Shown here: piece by piece, positions 16,936 through 25,247 of the stretch
Layout: each line of letters starts with the position of its first letter
Position numbering within the stretch: the first letter of the stretch is position 1
Made by a program: the position numbers and the translations under genes
NCBI GenBank assembly: GCA_002431965.1
Contig: DJEW01000036.1
Span: 1 to 43,134 of the forward strand
Direction of reading: 5' to 3'
Length of the DNA stretch: 43,134 bases
Source: Clostridiales bacterium UBA5888
Lineage (GTDB): Bacteria; Bacillota; Clostridia; Oscillospirales; Oscillospiraceae
The notes under the pieces: model-generated
The model's input: only the letters and a program-made list of their open reading frames with translations
Told to the model about the DNA's origin: nothing
The model's database searches: none

Positions 16936-19266
16936 TTATTCCTTAGTATCTTCCTTAGTAGCTTTCTTTGTCGTTTTCCTGGCAGCCGTCCTCTTCACCG
17001 TGGCAGCTTTCTTGCCCGTGACGGTCTTCTTCGCCGCGGCAGTCTTTCCTGCCGAGGCGGTCTTTTTTGCCGGCGCTTTCTTTGCCGCAGGCTTTGCAGT
17101 CTCTTCCGTCGCAGCAGCATCCGCGCTCTCCGCGCCCTCAGTCGGTGCGGCGGTTCTTCTCCTGTAGCCGCGCTGATCCTCCGGCACGAAGTTGACGCAC
17201 TCCGGGTTTTCGCAGAAGCTCCTGGAGTGTCCTCTGCCGCTGCGCTTGAACATCGTCTTTCCGCAGGCGGGGCAGAAGTCCTTCGTGGGAACGTTCCAGG
17301 TTATGAAGCCGCAGTCCTTGCCGCGCTCACAGGCATAAAAGACGTGTCCGTTTCTGGATGTGCGCTTTAGTATCCTGCCGCCGCACTTGGGGCACTTGCC
17401 CGGCATTACAACGACGATGGGCTTTGTAAACGTGCATTCGGGGAAGCCGGGGCACGCGAGAAAGTACCCGAACCTGCCCTTTTTGACGACCATTTGTCGG
17501 CCGCAGACGTCACAGTATTCATCGCTCAGTACATCCGGCACCTTTATGCGCACGCCGTCGAGCGCCTTCTCCGCTTCGTTCATCTCGGCGCTGAAATCCT
17601 TGTAGAAATCTGCGAGAACATCCCGCCACTTTGCCTTGCCGTTTTCTATCTCGTCAAGCTCCGCCTCCATGTGGTTTGTAAACTTCAGATCGACAATATC
17701 GGCAAAGTGCTCGCGCATCAGCTTTGTCACAACCTCGCCCAGCGGCGTGGGGCGCAGATATTTGCCCTCTTTTATGACATAGTCATGGGAGGTTATGGTG
17801 GATATGGTGGGCGCATAGGTGGACGGGCGGCCGATGCCCTTTTCCTCCATTGCGCGGATGAGCGTGGCCTCGGTATAGCGCGCGGGCGGCTGGGTAAACT
17901 GCTGGTCGGGTATCATTTTGTCGAGATATACCTGCTGCCCCTCGCTGAGGCTGGGCAGAGGATTGGCAAGCTCCACGCTCTCCTCGTCGCGCGTTTCCTC
18001 GTACACGGCGGTATAGCCGGGAAACTTCATTTCAGAGTAGTTCGCGCGGAACATGTGCCCTGCGCTTTCGGTGTCAACAGAGACATTGTCGTATACGGCG
18101 TTCGCCATCTGGCACGCGGTGAAGCGTCCCCAGATGAGCCGGTAGAGCCGGTACTGCTCCTGCGTGAGATCCTTGCGCACCGTTTCCGGCGTGAGGTTGA
18201 TGTCCGTGGGGCGTATCGCCTCGTGCGCGTCCTGCGCGCCGGCCTTGGTTTTAAAGCGGCGCGGCTGCGCGGGGCAATACTCCGCGCCGTAGCGATCTGT
18301 GATATATGCGCGCGCCGCGGCGAGCGCCTCATCGGAAAGGCGCAGAGAGTCGGTACGCATATAGGTGATAAGTCCTATGCTGCCCTGCCCGGATATTTCC
18401 ACGCCCTCATAGAGCTGCTGGGCAATGGACATGGTGCGGCGCGGCGTCATGCCAAGGCGGCGCGATGCCTCCTGCTGAAGCGTGGAGGTGATAAAAGGCG
18501 GCGCGGGGGATTTCTGCTTTTCGCCGCGCTTGACGGTTTTTATTATAAACGGCGCATGGGTCACGTCCGCGATAACGGCGTTGACCTCCGCCTCGTTTTT
18601 CAGCTCTCTTTTTTTGCCCGCCGTGCCGTGGTAGCGCGCGGTGAAGCTTGCCTCCGGCGTGCCGCAGTTGAGGTGTGCGTCAAGCAGCCAGTATTCTTCG
18701 CTGACGAATGCCGCGATCTCCTCCTCGCGGTCAACGACCATGCGCGTTGCCACAGACTGCACGCGCCCGGCAGACAGCCCCTTTTTTATCTTGCGCCACA
18801 GCAGCGGAGACAGCTCGTACCCGACTATGCGGTCAAGGATGCGGCGCGCCTGCTGCGCGTCCACAAGATCCTGATCGATAGCGCGCGGATTTTTTATGCT
18901 CTCCGTGACGACCTTTTTGGTTATCTCGTTGAAGGTCACGCGCTTTGCCTTCTCGTCGTCGAGCTCCAGAAGCTCCTTGAGATGCCAGGATATTGCCTCT
19001 CCCTCGCGGTCAGGGTCGGTCGCGAGATACACTGTTGAGGCTGCCCTGGACTCCTTCTTCAGTTCGTTTATAAGCTCTCGCTTGTCCTTTACGGGGATAT
19101 ACTGCGGCTCAAAGCCGTGCTCTATATCCACGCCCATCCTGCTCTTGGGCAAATCGCGCAGATGCCCCATTGACGCGGTGACCTTGTACCCGCTGCCCAG
19201 ATATTTCTCTATTGTCTTAGCCTTTGCCGGGGACTCCACTATGACGAGTTCCTTTGCTTTTGCCAT
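16936..19266 (-). CDS. topA: DNA topoisomerase I with zinc fingers and a lysine-rich tail
   Basis: This 776-residue type IA topoisomerase relaxes negative supercoils. The Toprim domain opens the protein (LVIVESPAKAKTIEKYLG; ATDPDREGEAISWHL). The nucleophilic tyrosine is in SIGLITYMRTDS, about Y302. Three C4 zinc motifs follow the core (CDVCGRQ to CPGFPEC; CPKCGGR to CERGKDC; CPACGKT to CENPEC). The last 60 residues form a histone-H1-like tail of repeated Ala/Lys units (AKKAPAKKTASAGK, then GKKAATVKRTAARK), probably aiding non-specific DNA binding. The start ATG 19266 follows GAGGAA. It lies 9 bases after dprA; dprA-topA-trmFO is a conserved Firmicutes order. Confidence 0.97.
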   Translation of the reverse strand: MAKAKELVIVESPAKAKTIEKYLGSGYKVTASMGHLRDLPKSRMGVDIEHGFEPQYIPVKDKRELINELKKESRAASTVYLATDPDREGEAISWHLKELLELDDEKAKRVTFNEITKKVVTESIKNPRAIDQDLVDAQQARRILDRIVGYELSPLLWRKIKKGLSAGRVQSVATRMVVDREEEIAAFVSEEYWLLDAHLNCGTPEASFTARYHGTAGKKRELKNEAEVNAVIADVTHAPFIIKTVKRGEKQKSPAPPFITSTLQQEASRRLGMTPRRTMSIAQQLYEGVEISGQGSIGLITYMRTDSLRLSDEALAAARAYITDRYGAEYCPAQPRRFKTKAGAQDAHEAIRPTDINLTPETVRKDLTQEQYRLYRLIWGRFTACQMANAVYDNVSVDTESAGHMFRANYSEMKFPGYTAVYEETRDEESVELANPLPSLSEGQQVYLDKMIPDQQFTQPPARYTEATLIRAMEEKGIGRPSTYAPTISTITSHDYVIKEGKYLRPTPLGEVVTKLMREHFADIVDLKFTNHMEAELDEIENGKAKWRDVLADFYKDFSAEMNEAEKALDGVRIKVPDVLSDEYCDVCGRQMVVKKGRFGYFLACPGFPECTFTKPIVVVMPGKCPKCGGRILKRTSRNGHVFYACERGKDCGFITWNVPTKDFCPACGKTMFKRSGRGHSRSFCENPECVNFVPEDQRGYRRRTAAPTEGAESADAAATEETAKPAAKKAPAKKTASAGKTAAAKKTVTGKKAATVKRTAARKTTKKATKEDTKE

Positions 19267-19275
19267 TACCGTTCC

Positions 19276-20487
19276 TCATTTCTTCGCTGTATTCAACATA
19301 ATGCGTCTGCCCGCCTCGCGGCGCACAAAGCCCTTTATCTCCAAAACCGTAAGCTGGGCGAGCACTGCGGCGGTGGTAAGCCCTGTGGTTTCTATTATAT
19401 CGTCTATATGGGAGCCGCCTGGCGCGATAGCGTTCACTATCTTCAGCTGCGGCTCACTGAGCTGACCCAGCTGGTCTTTCAAGTCAATATAGCGCCTGTT
19501 GTTTTCCTTGTCAATGACTTTTTTTGTTTTATTTCGGCGAGCCGCCCTCTTCTGCGCTCTGCCGCCGCCGGCAAGCGCCGCGATCTCCGGGCGCTCCGCA
19601 CATATTTCAGGGCGATTTACACGCCCTGGAAAACGCCATTCAAATTCGCTCATCACATCCCAGCCGCGCGTCACGAGCTTCGCCCCGTCCTTGAGATAGC
19701 TGAGCGTACCCGCGCTCATGGCAGCGTCGGCGTTCGCGGGCACGGCAAATATCTCCTTGCCCTGCTCCGCCGCCTCCTCGATGAAAAGACGCGTGCCGCT
19801 GCGCTCCGGCGCTTCTACGGCCACCGCGCCGACGGACAGCCCCGCCGTCACGCGGTTTCTGTCGCGGAAAAAGCTGCGGCGCTGCTCGCTTCCGGGCGCA
19901 TACTCGCTCACGAGCGCGCCGTATTCCGCCACCTCCTCGGCAAGTCTTCCCTCCGAAAGCTCATGCGCCGTGCCAAGCACGCCTATGCACGTTCCGCCCG
20001 CGCCGAGCGCGCCGACGGCGCCCGCCGCGTCGATGCCCGCAGTCAGCCCGGAGGCAACGATACCGCCGCAGCGGACGATCTCCCCGGCGATGGCGCGCGC
20101 CATCCTCACGCCGTAATCCGTCGCCCGCCGCGTGCCGACAACGGCGATGACGGCGTTATCGTCCACGCGCGGCAGCGCTCCGCGCACATACAGCACAACC
20201 GGCGGAGCAAATATATTCTTCAGTCTTGTGGGATAGTCGCGGTCGTCATAGGTGATGATGCCGAGCTTCTGCCTCTGGCATTCATCCATCACGCGCTCTG
20301 CGCGCTCAAGGTCGCGCCGCTCCAGCACTGCGGCATCCTCGCGGCGGACATTTTCCAGCGCAGCAAGCTCGCCCGTGGGTGCAAAGAACGCCTGCTCCGC
20401 GCCGCCATAACGGCGCAGTATCTCCGCCTTGGCACGTGTGCTCACGTTCGCATCAGAAAGCCATATCCAGTATTTCAGCGCCGCCAT
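19276..20487 (-). CDS. dprA: DNA-processing protein DprA
   Basis: This 403-residue protein binds single-stranded DNA and loads RecA during natural transformation. An N-terminal helical SAM-like segment comes first, then the Rossmann core: AVVGTRRATDYGVRMA, ASGLTAGIDAAGA, VSEYAPGSEQRRSFFRDRNR and AVEAPERSGTRLFIEEA. A C-terminal winged helix (HIDDIIETTGLTTAAVLAQLTVLEIKG) completes it. Two usual motifs are altered: GSR is GTR here, and GLARGID reads GLTAGID. I chose ATG 20487, behind GGGGAG, giving MAALKYWIWLSD; the longer frame to 20625 runs into the upstream gene. Competence cannot be inferred from dprA alone. Confidence 0.93.
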   Translation of the reverse strand: MAALKYWIWLSDANVSTRAKAEILRRYGGAEQAFFAPTGELAALENVRREDAAVLERRDLERAERVMDECQRQKLGIITYDDRDYPTRLKNIFAPPVVLYVRGALPRVDDNAVIAVVGTRRATDYGVRMARAIAGEIVRCGGIVASGLTAGIDAAGAVGALGAGGTCIGVLGTAHELSEGRLAEEVAEYGALVSEYAPGSEQRRSFFRDRNRVTAGLSVGAVAVEAPERSGTRLFIEEAAEQGKEIFAVPANADAAMSAGTLSYLKDGAKLVTRGWDVMSEFEWRFPGRVNRPEICAERPEIAALAGGGRAQKRAARRNKTKKVIDKENNRRYIDLKDQLGQLSEPQLKIVNAIAPGGSHIDDIIETTGLTTAAVLAQLTVLEIKGFVRREAGRRIMLNTAKK

Positions 20488-20513
20488 GTCCCGCTCCCCT
20501 TTCTCTCTTACTA

Positions 20514-21278
20514 TTAAGGCATCTCCCGCCCGCGCGCCATTTCCCACATTACAAGCGACGCGGCGACGGCGGCGTTGAGCGATTCGCTGCACGGCTGCAT
20601 AGGTATGATAAGCTCTCCCGCGCACATATCCAGCAGCTCCCGGCTCAATCCGCGTCCCTCGCTGCCGACGGCGACGGCGGCATTTTTCAGCTCAAGCGTC
20701 CGTATATCCGCCGTGCGCGGCGAGAGCGCCGCGCCGTAGAGCGTGAGAGCGTTCTCCTCCATCAGCGCCGCAAGACCGGTCAGCGGGCAGCACAGCACCC
20801 TCTGGCGGAATATGGCGCCCATAGTGGCGCGCACGGTCTTGGGGTTATATAGATCCGCGCAGTCCCCGGTGAGTATCACCGCGTCAATGCCGAAGGCGCT
20901 CGCAGTGCGTATCACCGTGCCGACATTTCCGGGATCCTGCACGGTCTCGAGCACGAGGGCGTTTTTTATCGGCGCGGCGGCGTCCTCCGCCGGTATACGC
21001 ACGGTGAACACAGGTCCGGGGCTGTTCTTCATTGGAGAAGCATAGTCAAAAAGCTCCGCCCCGGCGAGATACTGCGCTGCGCGCTCAAGCCCCGAAAGCT
21101 CCTGCGCGCGCTCTTTCCACAGCACACTCGTGACCACAGCGCCGAAGGAAAGCGCCTCGCGCAGGGGCTTCATCCCATCGCAGACGTACTCCCCCCGCGC
21201 TCTGCGATACTCTGTATCGGACGCGAGCAGACGCAGGGCGCGGATATATTCATTTTTGCGTGACGTTATCTTTTCCAT
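20514..21278 (-). CDS. TrmH/SpoU-family RNA 2'-O-methyltransferase
   Basis: This is a 254-residue SPOUT-fold enzyme. The N-terminal substrate-binding domain (RKNEYIRALRLLASDTEYRR, then GEYVCDGMKPLREAL) is followed by the knotted methyltransferase core: ETVQDPGNVGTVIRTASAFG, VAVGSEGRGLSRE and IPMQPCSESLNAAVAASLVMWEM. It resembles 23S rRNA G2251 or tRNA methyltransferases (RlmB, TrmH), but the exact nucleotide cannot be told from sequence. It is the first gene of the long operon that runs down to leuS. Confidence 0.92.
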   Translation of the reverse strand: MEKITSRKNEYIRALRLLASDTEYRRARGEYVCDGMKPLREALSFGAVVTSVLWKERAQELSGLERAAQYLAGAELFDYASPMKNSPGPVFTVRIPAEDAAAPIKNALVLETVQDPGNVGTVIRTASAFGIDAVILTGDCADLYNPKTVRATMGAIFRQRVLCCPLTGLAALMEENALTLYGAALSPRTADIRTLELKNAAVAVGSEGRGLSRELLDMCAGELIIPMQPCSESLNAAVAASLVMWEMARGREMP

Positions 21279-21308
21279 ACTTCTTCCACAACTTTTAAAT
21301 TTGAAAAC

Positions 21309-21336
21309 ATTCTACCATATCTGTTCAAATTTGCAA
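21309..21336 (-). promoter_or_regulatory. Probable promoter of the trmH-dprA-topA-smc operon
   Basis: On the minus strand TTGCAA (21336-21331), 16 bases and TAGAAT (21314-21309) lie 30 bases before the TrmH start. This is an AT-rich patch between the polysaccharide terminator and the first gene of the operon. The match is moderate. Confidence 0.5.
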
Positions 21337-21352
21337 GGGCATACAGACGGCA

Positions 21353-21386
21353 AAAAGCGAAATGAGTGTAAATTCATTTCGCTTTT
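21353..21386 (-). terminator. Rho-independent terminator of the polysaccharide operon
   Basis: The perfect 13-base arms (AAAAGCGAAATGA at 21353-21365, complement at 21374-21386) surround an 8-base loop. On the minus strand the stem starts a few bases after the stop at 21391 and ends in TTTTT. Confidence 0.9.
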
Positions 21387-21390
21387 GATT

Positions 21391-22863
21391 TTATTTCTGT
21401 TTTCTGCGCACCCATGCAAGAGGCACGGAGGCGAGCATGAACACGAACGGCATGGCAAAGAATCTGTACCGCGGCTGTATCTCTATCAAAAGATACGCCA
21501 GCACCGTTCCGCAGAGCAGCGCCGCGATGAGCAGCGGCGCTGCGGAGGTATTGCGCCCCTCGCCGTGCACGGCGTCGATTGCGAGCTTCGCGCACCCGAG
21601 TGCCGCAAATGCAAAAATGACAATGCGCCAGATGTACTCCACACCCGAAAGCGCATATGCTGCTTCCTCTATGCTCATGCCGCCCACGGCGCTCTCCCAG
21701 ACGTTCACGCCGCCAAGCGTGAACGTCAGATCCTCCGGGCTTGCCCAGAAATATTTGAGCTTTGCGAGGAAAAACGCCGCCCAGCCGCCGCGCTGTGCAA
21801 GGTGCTGCGCAATTATTTCCCGCCCCGCCGCGCGCCGCGCCGCGGGATCGGTGAGTTTCAGAATGTATACGTACTTATCGGATACCGTGCCGCCGTTTTC
21901 GCGGTCAAGCCCGACGACTAGCTTCCATTCCGGCACGGAGTTGCCTATCCCCTGTGGGGCAAGCCCAAGCGCGCCGAGCACAAAGCCCACCGCCCATTTA
22001 ACAGCGAAATACGCCAGCGCGAAAGCCGCAAGCGTTATAAGGAGCGACGCTATGCGCTTTCTTTTCGGCTGCTCAATGGCGGCGCAGAGCGCACAGCAGA
22101 AAACCGCCGCAAGGACGATCATCCCCTCAGGGCGCATCAGGTCGCTCGCGGCGAGCGCCGCCCCCGCGAGCGCGCAGCCCCACGGCGACGAGCTTTCCGT
22201 CAGCACTGCGATGGCAAGCAGCGCGAAAAAGAGCGAGATATGCTGATTTGTCAGCACGGAGGCATACATTATCTGCGCGGGATACACCGCCATCATAAAA
22301 GCTGCTGCGAGCGCGCAGCGCCCGGGCATGAGGCCCGACGCAATGCGCCATATGAGATACACGCTCCCCACGCCCCACACAACGTTCATCATTTTCAGCA
22401 CGGCGGCGCTCGGCACAAGGCGCAGTATCGCGGCTTCGTACAGCACAAAGGGAATCTGGTACTGCCACCAGGAGAAATACCCCTCCGTTGCGTCCGCCCA
22501 GCTCATATCACCCGCGGCGGCGGACTGCGCCGTGCTGTAGAGCAGGGCAAAATCGCTCACGGGCTGCGTGGGAACGGCGAAGATGTACACAATGCGCAGC
22601 ACGGCGGCGAGGGCGAGTATCATGAAGAGCGCGAGCTTCGCCCGCCGCTCCGCCAGAGAAGCAGCAAGAAGTGCAAGCACAAGCACCGCAGCGTTCAGTA
22701 CTGCCTTCCAACCGCTTTGAAGGTTTGCCGCGGTGAACGCGGCGACGTTGACAAAAAACACTGCAAGCAGAATGTACACCGCAGTCTCTGTGATTTTTCC
22801 CAGCGCCGTCGGCTTCTCCGGCAGGCGCAGCGCCGCGCCCCCGGCAGTCAGTTTTTCTGCCAT
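21391..22863 (-). CDS. GT39-like integral membrane glycosyltransferase
   Basis: This 490-residue protein has about a dozen hydrophobic helices. The large first outer loop carries an acidic motif (PVSDFALLYSTAQSAAAGDM), as in GT-C enzymes of the PMT/ArnT (GT39) type, which use polyprenyl-linked sugar donors outside the membrane. The C-terminal EIQPRYRFFAMPFVFML is typical of Firmicutes members. The start is ATG 22863 behind GGGAGAGG. As the last gene of the polysaccharide operon it may add a sugar to the finished chain, or act as the missing polymerase. The function is inferred from fold and place; no specific substrate can be named. Confidence 0.75.
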   Translation of the reverse strand: MAEKLTAGGAALRLPEKPTALGKITETAVYILLAVFFVNVAAFTAANLQSGWKAVLNAAVLVLALLAASLAERRAKLALFMILALAAVLRIVYIFAVPTQPVSDFALLYSTAQSAAAGDMSWADATEGYFSWWQYQIPFVLYEAAILRLVPSAAVLKMMNVVWGVGSVYLIWRIASGLMPGRCALAAAFMMAVYPAQIMYASVLTNQHISLFFALLAIAVLTESSSPWGCALAGAALAASDLMRPEGMIVLAAVFCCALCAAIEQPKRKRIASLLITLAAFALAYFAVKWAVGFVLGALGLAPQGIGNSVPEWKLVVGLDRENGGTVSDKYVYILKLTDPAARRAAGREIIAQHLAQRGGWAAFFLAKLKYFWASPEDLTFTLGGVNVWESAVGGMSIEEAAYALSGVEYIWRIVIFAFAALGCAKLAIDAVHGEGRNTSAAPLLIAALLCGTVLAYLLIEIQPRYRFFAMPFVFMLASVPLAWVRRKQK

Positions 22864-22892
22864 TATCCGTTCCTCTCCCTGCGTTGAAGCGC

Positions 22893-23987
22893 TCAATCCG
22901 CCAATAAAATATCCGCGATGCGCTCGCAGGCGTGACCGTCGCCATAAGGGTTCGCCGCGACGGACATCGCGCGGTACTCCGCCTCATCCGTGAGCAGGCG
23001 GTCAAATTCTTTGTAAATTGTCTCCTCATCAGTGCCGACGAGCTTCAATGTGCCCGCGGCAATTCCCTCCGGGCGCTCGGTCGTGTCGCGCATGACGAGC
23101 ACGGGCTTGCCGAGCGCGGGCGCTTCCTCCTGTATGCCGCCGCTGTCAGTCAGTATAAGGCAGCAGCGGGCCATGAAGTTGTGAAAATCCAGCACATCCA
23201 GCGGCTCGATAATATGAACACGGTCGCAGCCGCCCAGCTCCTCCTCCGCAGCGCGGCGCACAATGGGGTTCATATGGATGGGATAGACGGCTTTCACGTC
23301 CGGGTGCTCGTCCATGATGCGGCGGATGGCGCGGAACATATGGTGCATCGGCTCGCCGAGGTTCTCCCGCCGGTGCGCCGTGATGACGATGAGGCGGCTG
23401 CCGGCCGCCCAGTCAAGCTCCGGATGAGAGTAGTCCTCGCGCACGGTGGTTTTGAGCGCGTCGATGGCGGTGTTGCCCGTGACATAAATGCTCTCCGGCT
23501 TTTTCCCCTCGCGCAGGAGGTTTTGCTTTGCCGTCTCCGTGGGGGCAAAATTGTATTCGGCGATTATTCCAACCGCCTGCCGGTTGAACTCCTCCGGGTA
23601 AGGGGAGTAAATATCATACGTGCGCAGCCCCGCCTCCACGTGCCCCACGGGGATCTGAAGATAAAAGCACGCAAGCGCCGTGGCAAAGGTCGTGGACGTG
23701 TCGCCGTGGACAAGAACGACATCGGGTCTGACCTCCTCCAGCACGGCGCGGATGCGCTCAAGGATATTCGTCGTAATGTCAAAGAGGTTCTGCCGCTCTT
23801 TCATGATGGCAAGGTCGTAGTCCGGTGTGACGGAAAACGCCTTGAGCACCTGGTCGAGCATCTGGCGGTGCTGCCCCGTGACGCACACGGTTATCTGCGC
23901 GCCCGCTCTTTTTTTCAGTTCGTTGACGAGTGGGCACATCTTTATCGCTTCGGGTCTTGTCCCGAAAACCAGCATTATCTTTTTCAT
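22893..23987 (-). CDS. wecB: UDP-N-acetylglucosamine 2-epimerase (non-hydrolysing)
   Basis: This enzyme of about 364 residues interconverts UDP-GlcNAc and UDP-ManNAc. The family motifs are visible: VFGTRPEAIKMCPLV at the start, GDTSTTFATALACF, GHVEAGLRTYDIYSPYPEEFNR, VITAHRRENLG and LTDSGGIQEEAPALGKPVLVMR. Together with the dehydrogenase just upstream it supplies UDP-ManNAcA, as WecB/WecC or CapP/CapO do. I used ATG 23987; a TTG three codons earlier overlaps the dehydrogenase stop and is an equal alternative, as neither has a strong ribosome binding site. Confidence 0.95.
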   Translation of the reverse strand: MKKIMLVFGTRPEAIKMCPLVNELKKRAGAQITVCVTGQHRQMLDQVLKAFSVTPDYDLAIMKERQNLFDITTNILERIRAVLEEVRPDVVLVHGDTSTTFATALACFYLQIPVGHVEAGLRTYDIYSPYPEEFNRQAVGIIAEYNFAPTETAKQNLLREGKKPESIYVTGNTAIDALKTTVREDYSHPELDWAAGSRLIVITAHRRENLGEPMHHMFRAIRRIMDEHPDVKAVYPIHMNPIVRRAAEEELGGCDRVHIIEPLDVLDFHNFMARCCLILTDSGGIQEEAPALGKPVLVMRDTTERPEGIAAGTLKLVGTDEETIYKEFDRLLTDEAEYRAMSVAANPYGDGHACERIADILLAD

Positions 23988-23992
23988 GGCGT

Positions 23993-25207
23993 TCAAAGCG
24001 TGTAGGCGCTGCCGTCGGTGACGATGCCGCGCGTGTCCAGCACGATCTTGCCCGCAAGCGCGGGAAGCGACCGGCGTATCTGGCTGTGCCCGACGAGGAG
24101 CACGACGACGTCCGACCCCTGCAAAAACTCTTCAAAGCTTGCGCACTGGCGCTCCGCCTTGTGTACGCTGACCATCGGGTCGTACACGAGCGGCGCGGGA
24201 ACGCCGCGCTTTTTCATAACGTCCAGCAGCTGCAGCGTCGGACTCTCGCGCGTGTCGTCCACATTCTCCTTGTAGGTCAGCCCGTAAAGCCCGACGCGCG
24301 TCCAGTCTGTCAGCGCGCGTTCGCGCATGATGGTCTCAATACGGTCGAGCACATATGCCGGCATGCTGGAGTTTATCTCGCGCGCCGTGCGGATAAGGCG
24401 CGCCTCCTCCGGGAAATCGCCCACGAGAAACCACGGGTCAATGGATATGCAGTGTCCGCCGACGCCGGGACCCGGCTGAAGGATATTGACGCGCGGGTGC
24501 TTGTTGGCGATGCGTATAACCTCGCTCACATCCATGCCGCCGCGGCGGCATATCTTCGCCAGCTCATTGGCGAAGGCTATATTGATGTCGCGGAAGGTGT
24601 TCTCCACGACCTTGGTCATTTCGGCGGTCTTTATGTCGGTTATGACTATATCACCCTGGCAGAACGAGAGGTACAGGTCTTTTATCTCCTCGCCCGTGGC
24701 GGCATCGTCACAGCCGATGGTGCGGGAATTATGTATAAGCTCGTTGAGCATGTTGCCGGGGATGATGCGCTCCGGCGCGTGGGCAAGGCGCACGCGCTTG
24801 CCGCTCTCGGCGACGACTGGGCGCACCTCTCGGTCGATCGTGCCCGGGGAGATGGTGGACTCCACCACGATGACGGCGTTGTCGGCACAGTGGGCGAGTA
24901 CATGGCGCAGCGCATCGACTATCGCCGTTGCGTCAACCTTCTTGCTGTCGGCAAGATAGGGTGTGGGCACGGTGATGATGTAAAAATCCTCCGTGGGGTA
25001 GTCGCAGCGGAAATTGATGTTCCCGCTCTCGCGTGCGGCGGAAAAAAGCTCCGGCAGACCCTTTTCCTCAAAGGTCACATCCCCGCGGCGCAGCTTGTCC
25101 ACGGTCTCCTGCCTGTGTCCGACAGCCTCGACGTGCACACCGTGCGACGCCAGCATCAGCGCTGTGGGCAGCCCGATATATCCAGTTCCGACAACACAAA
25201 CTCTCAT
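23993..25207 (-). CDS. wecC: UDP-N-acetyl-D-mannosamine dehydrogenase
   Basis: This 404-residue enzyme of the UDP-glucose/GDP-mannose dehydrogenase family oxidises UDP-ManNAc to UDP-ManNAcA with two NAD. Features in order are VVGTGYIGLPTALMLASHG (NAD site), VPTPYLADSKKVDATAI, ESTISPGTIDREV, APERIIPGNMLNELIHNSRTIG (WecC-like), the catalytic cysteine in GVGGHCISIDPWFLV, and GLTYKENVDDTRESPTLQL in the UDP-binding domain. The choice of WecC over UDP-glucose dehydrogenase rests on these motifs and on the neighbouring 2-epimerase. ATG 25207 is preceded by AAGGAG. Confidence 0.93.
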   Translation of the reverse strand: MRVCVVGTGYIGLPTALMLASHGVHVEAVGHRQETVDKLRRGDVTFEEKGLPELFSAARESGNINFRCDYPTEDFYIITVPTPYLADSKKVDATAIVDALRHVLAHCADNAVIVVESTISPGTIDREVRPVVAESGKRVRLAHAPERIIPGNMLNELIHNSRTIGCDDAATGEEIKDLYLSFCQGDIVITDIKTAEMTKVVENTFRDINIAFANELAKICRRGGMDVSEVIRIANKHPRVNILQPGPGVGGHCISIDPWFLVGDFPEEARLIRTAREINSSMPAYVLDRIETIMRERALTDWTRVGLYGLTYKENVDDTRESPTLQLLDVMKKRGVPAPLVYDPMVSVHKAERQCASFEEFLQGSDVVVLLVGHSQIRRSLPALAGKIVLDTRGIVTDGSAYTL

Positions 25208-25247
25208 AATGTTCTCCTTTGCAGTTCAGTTTATAGTCCCTGTGTAT

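Noticed and set aside
17494..19038. Plus-strand open frame of 514 codons inside topA
   Set aside because: It is antisense to the Toprim and zinc-finger coding sequence. The composition is rich in Arg and His as usual for shadow frames, with no recognisable domain.
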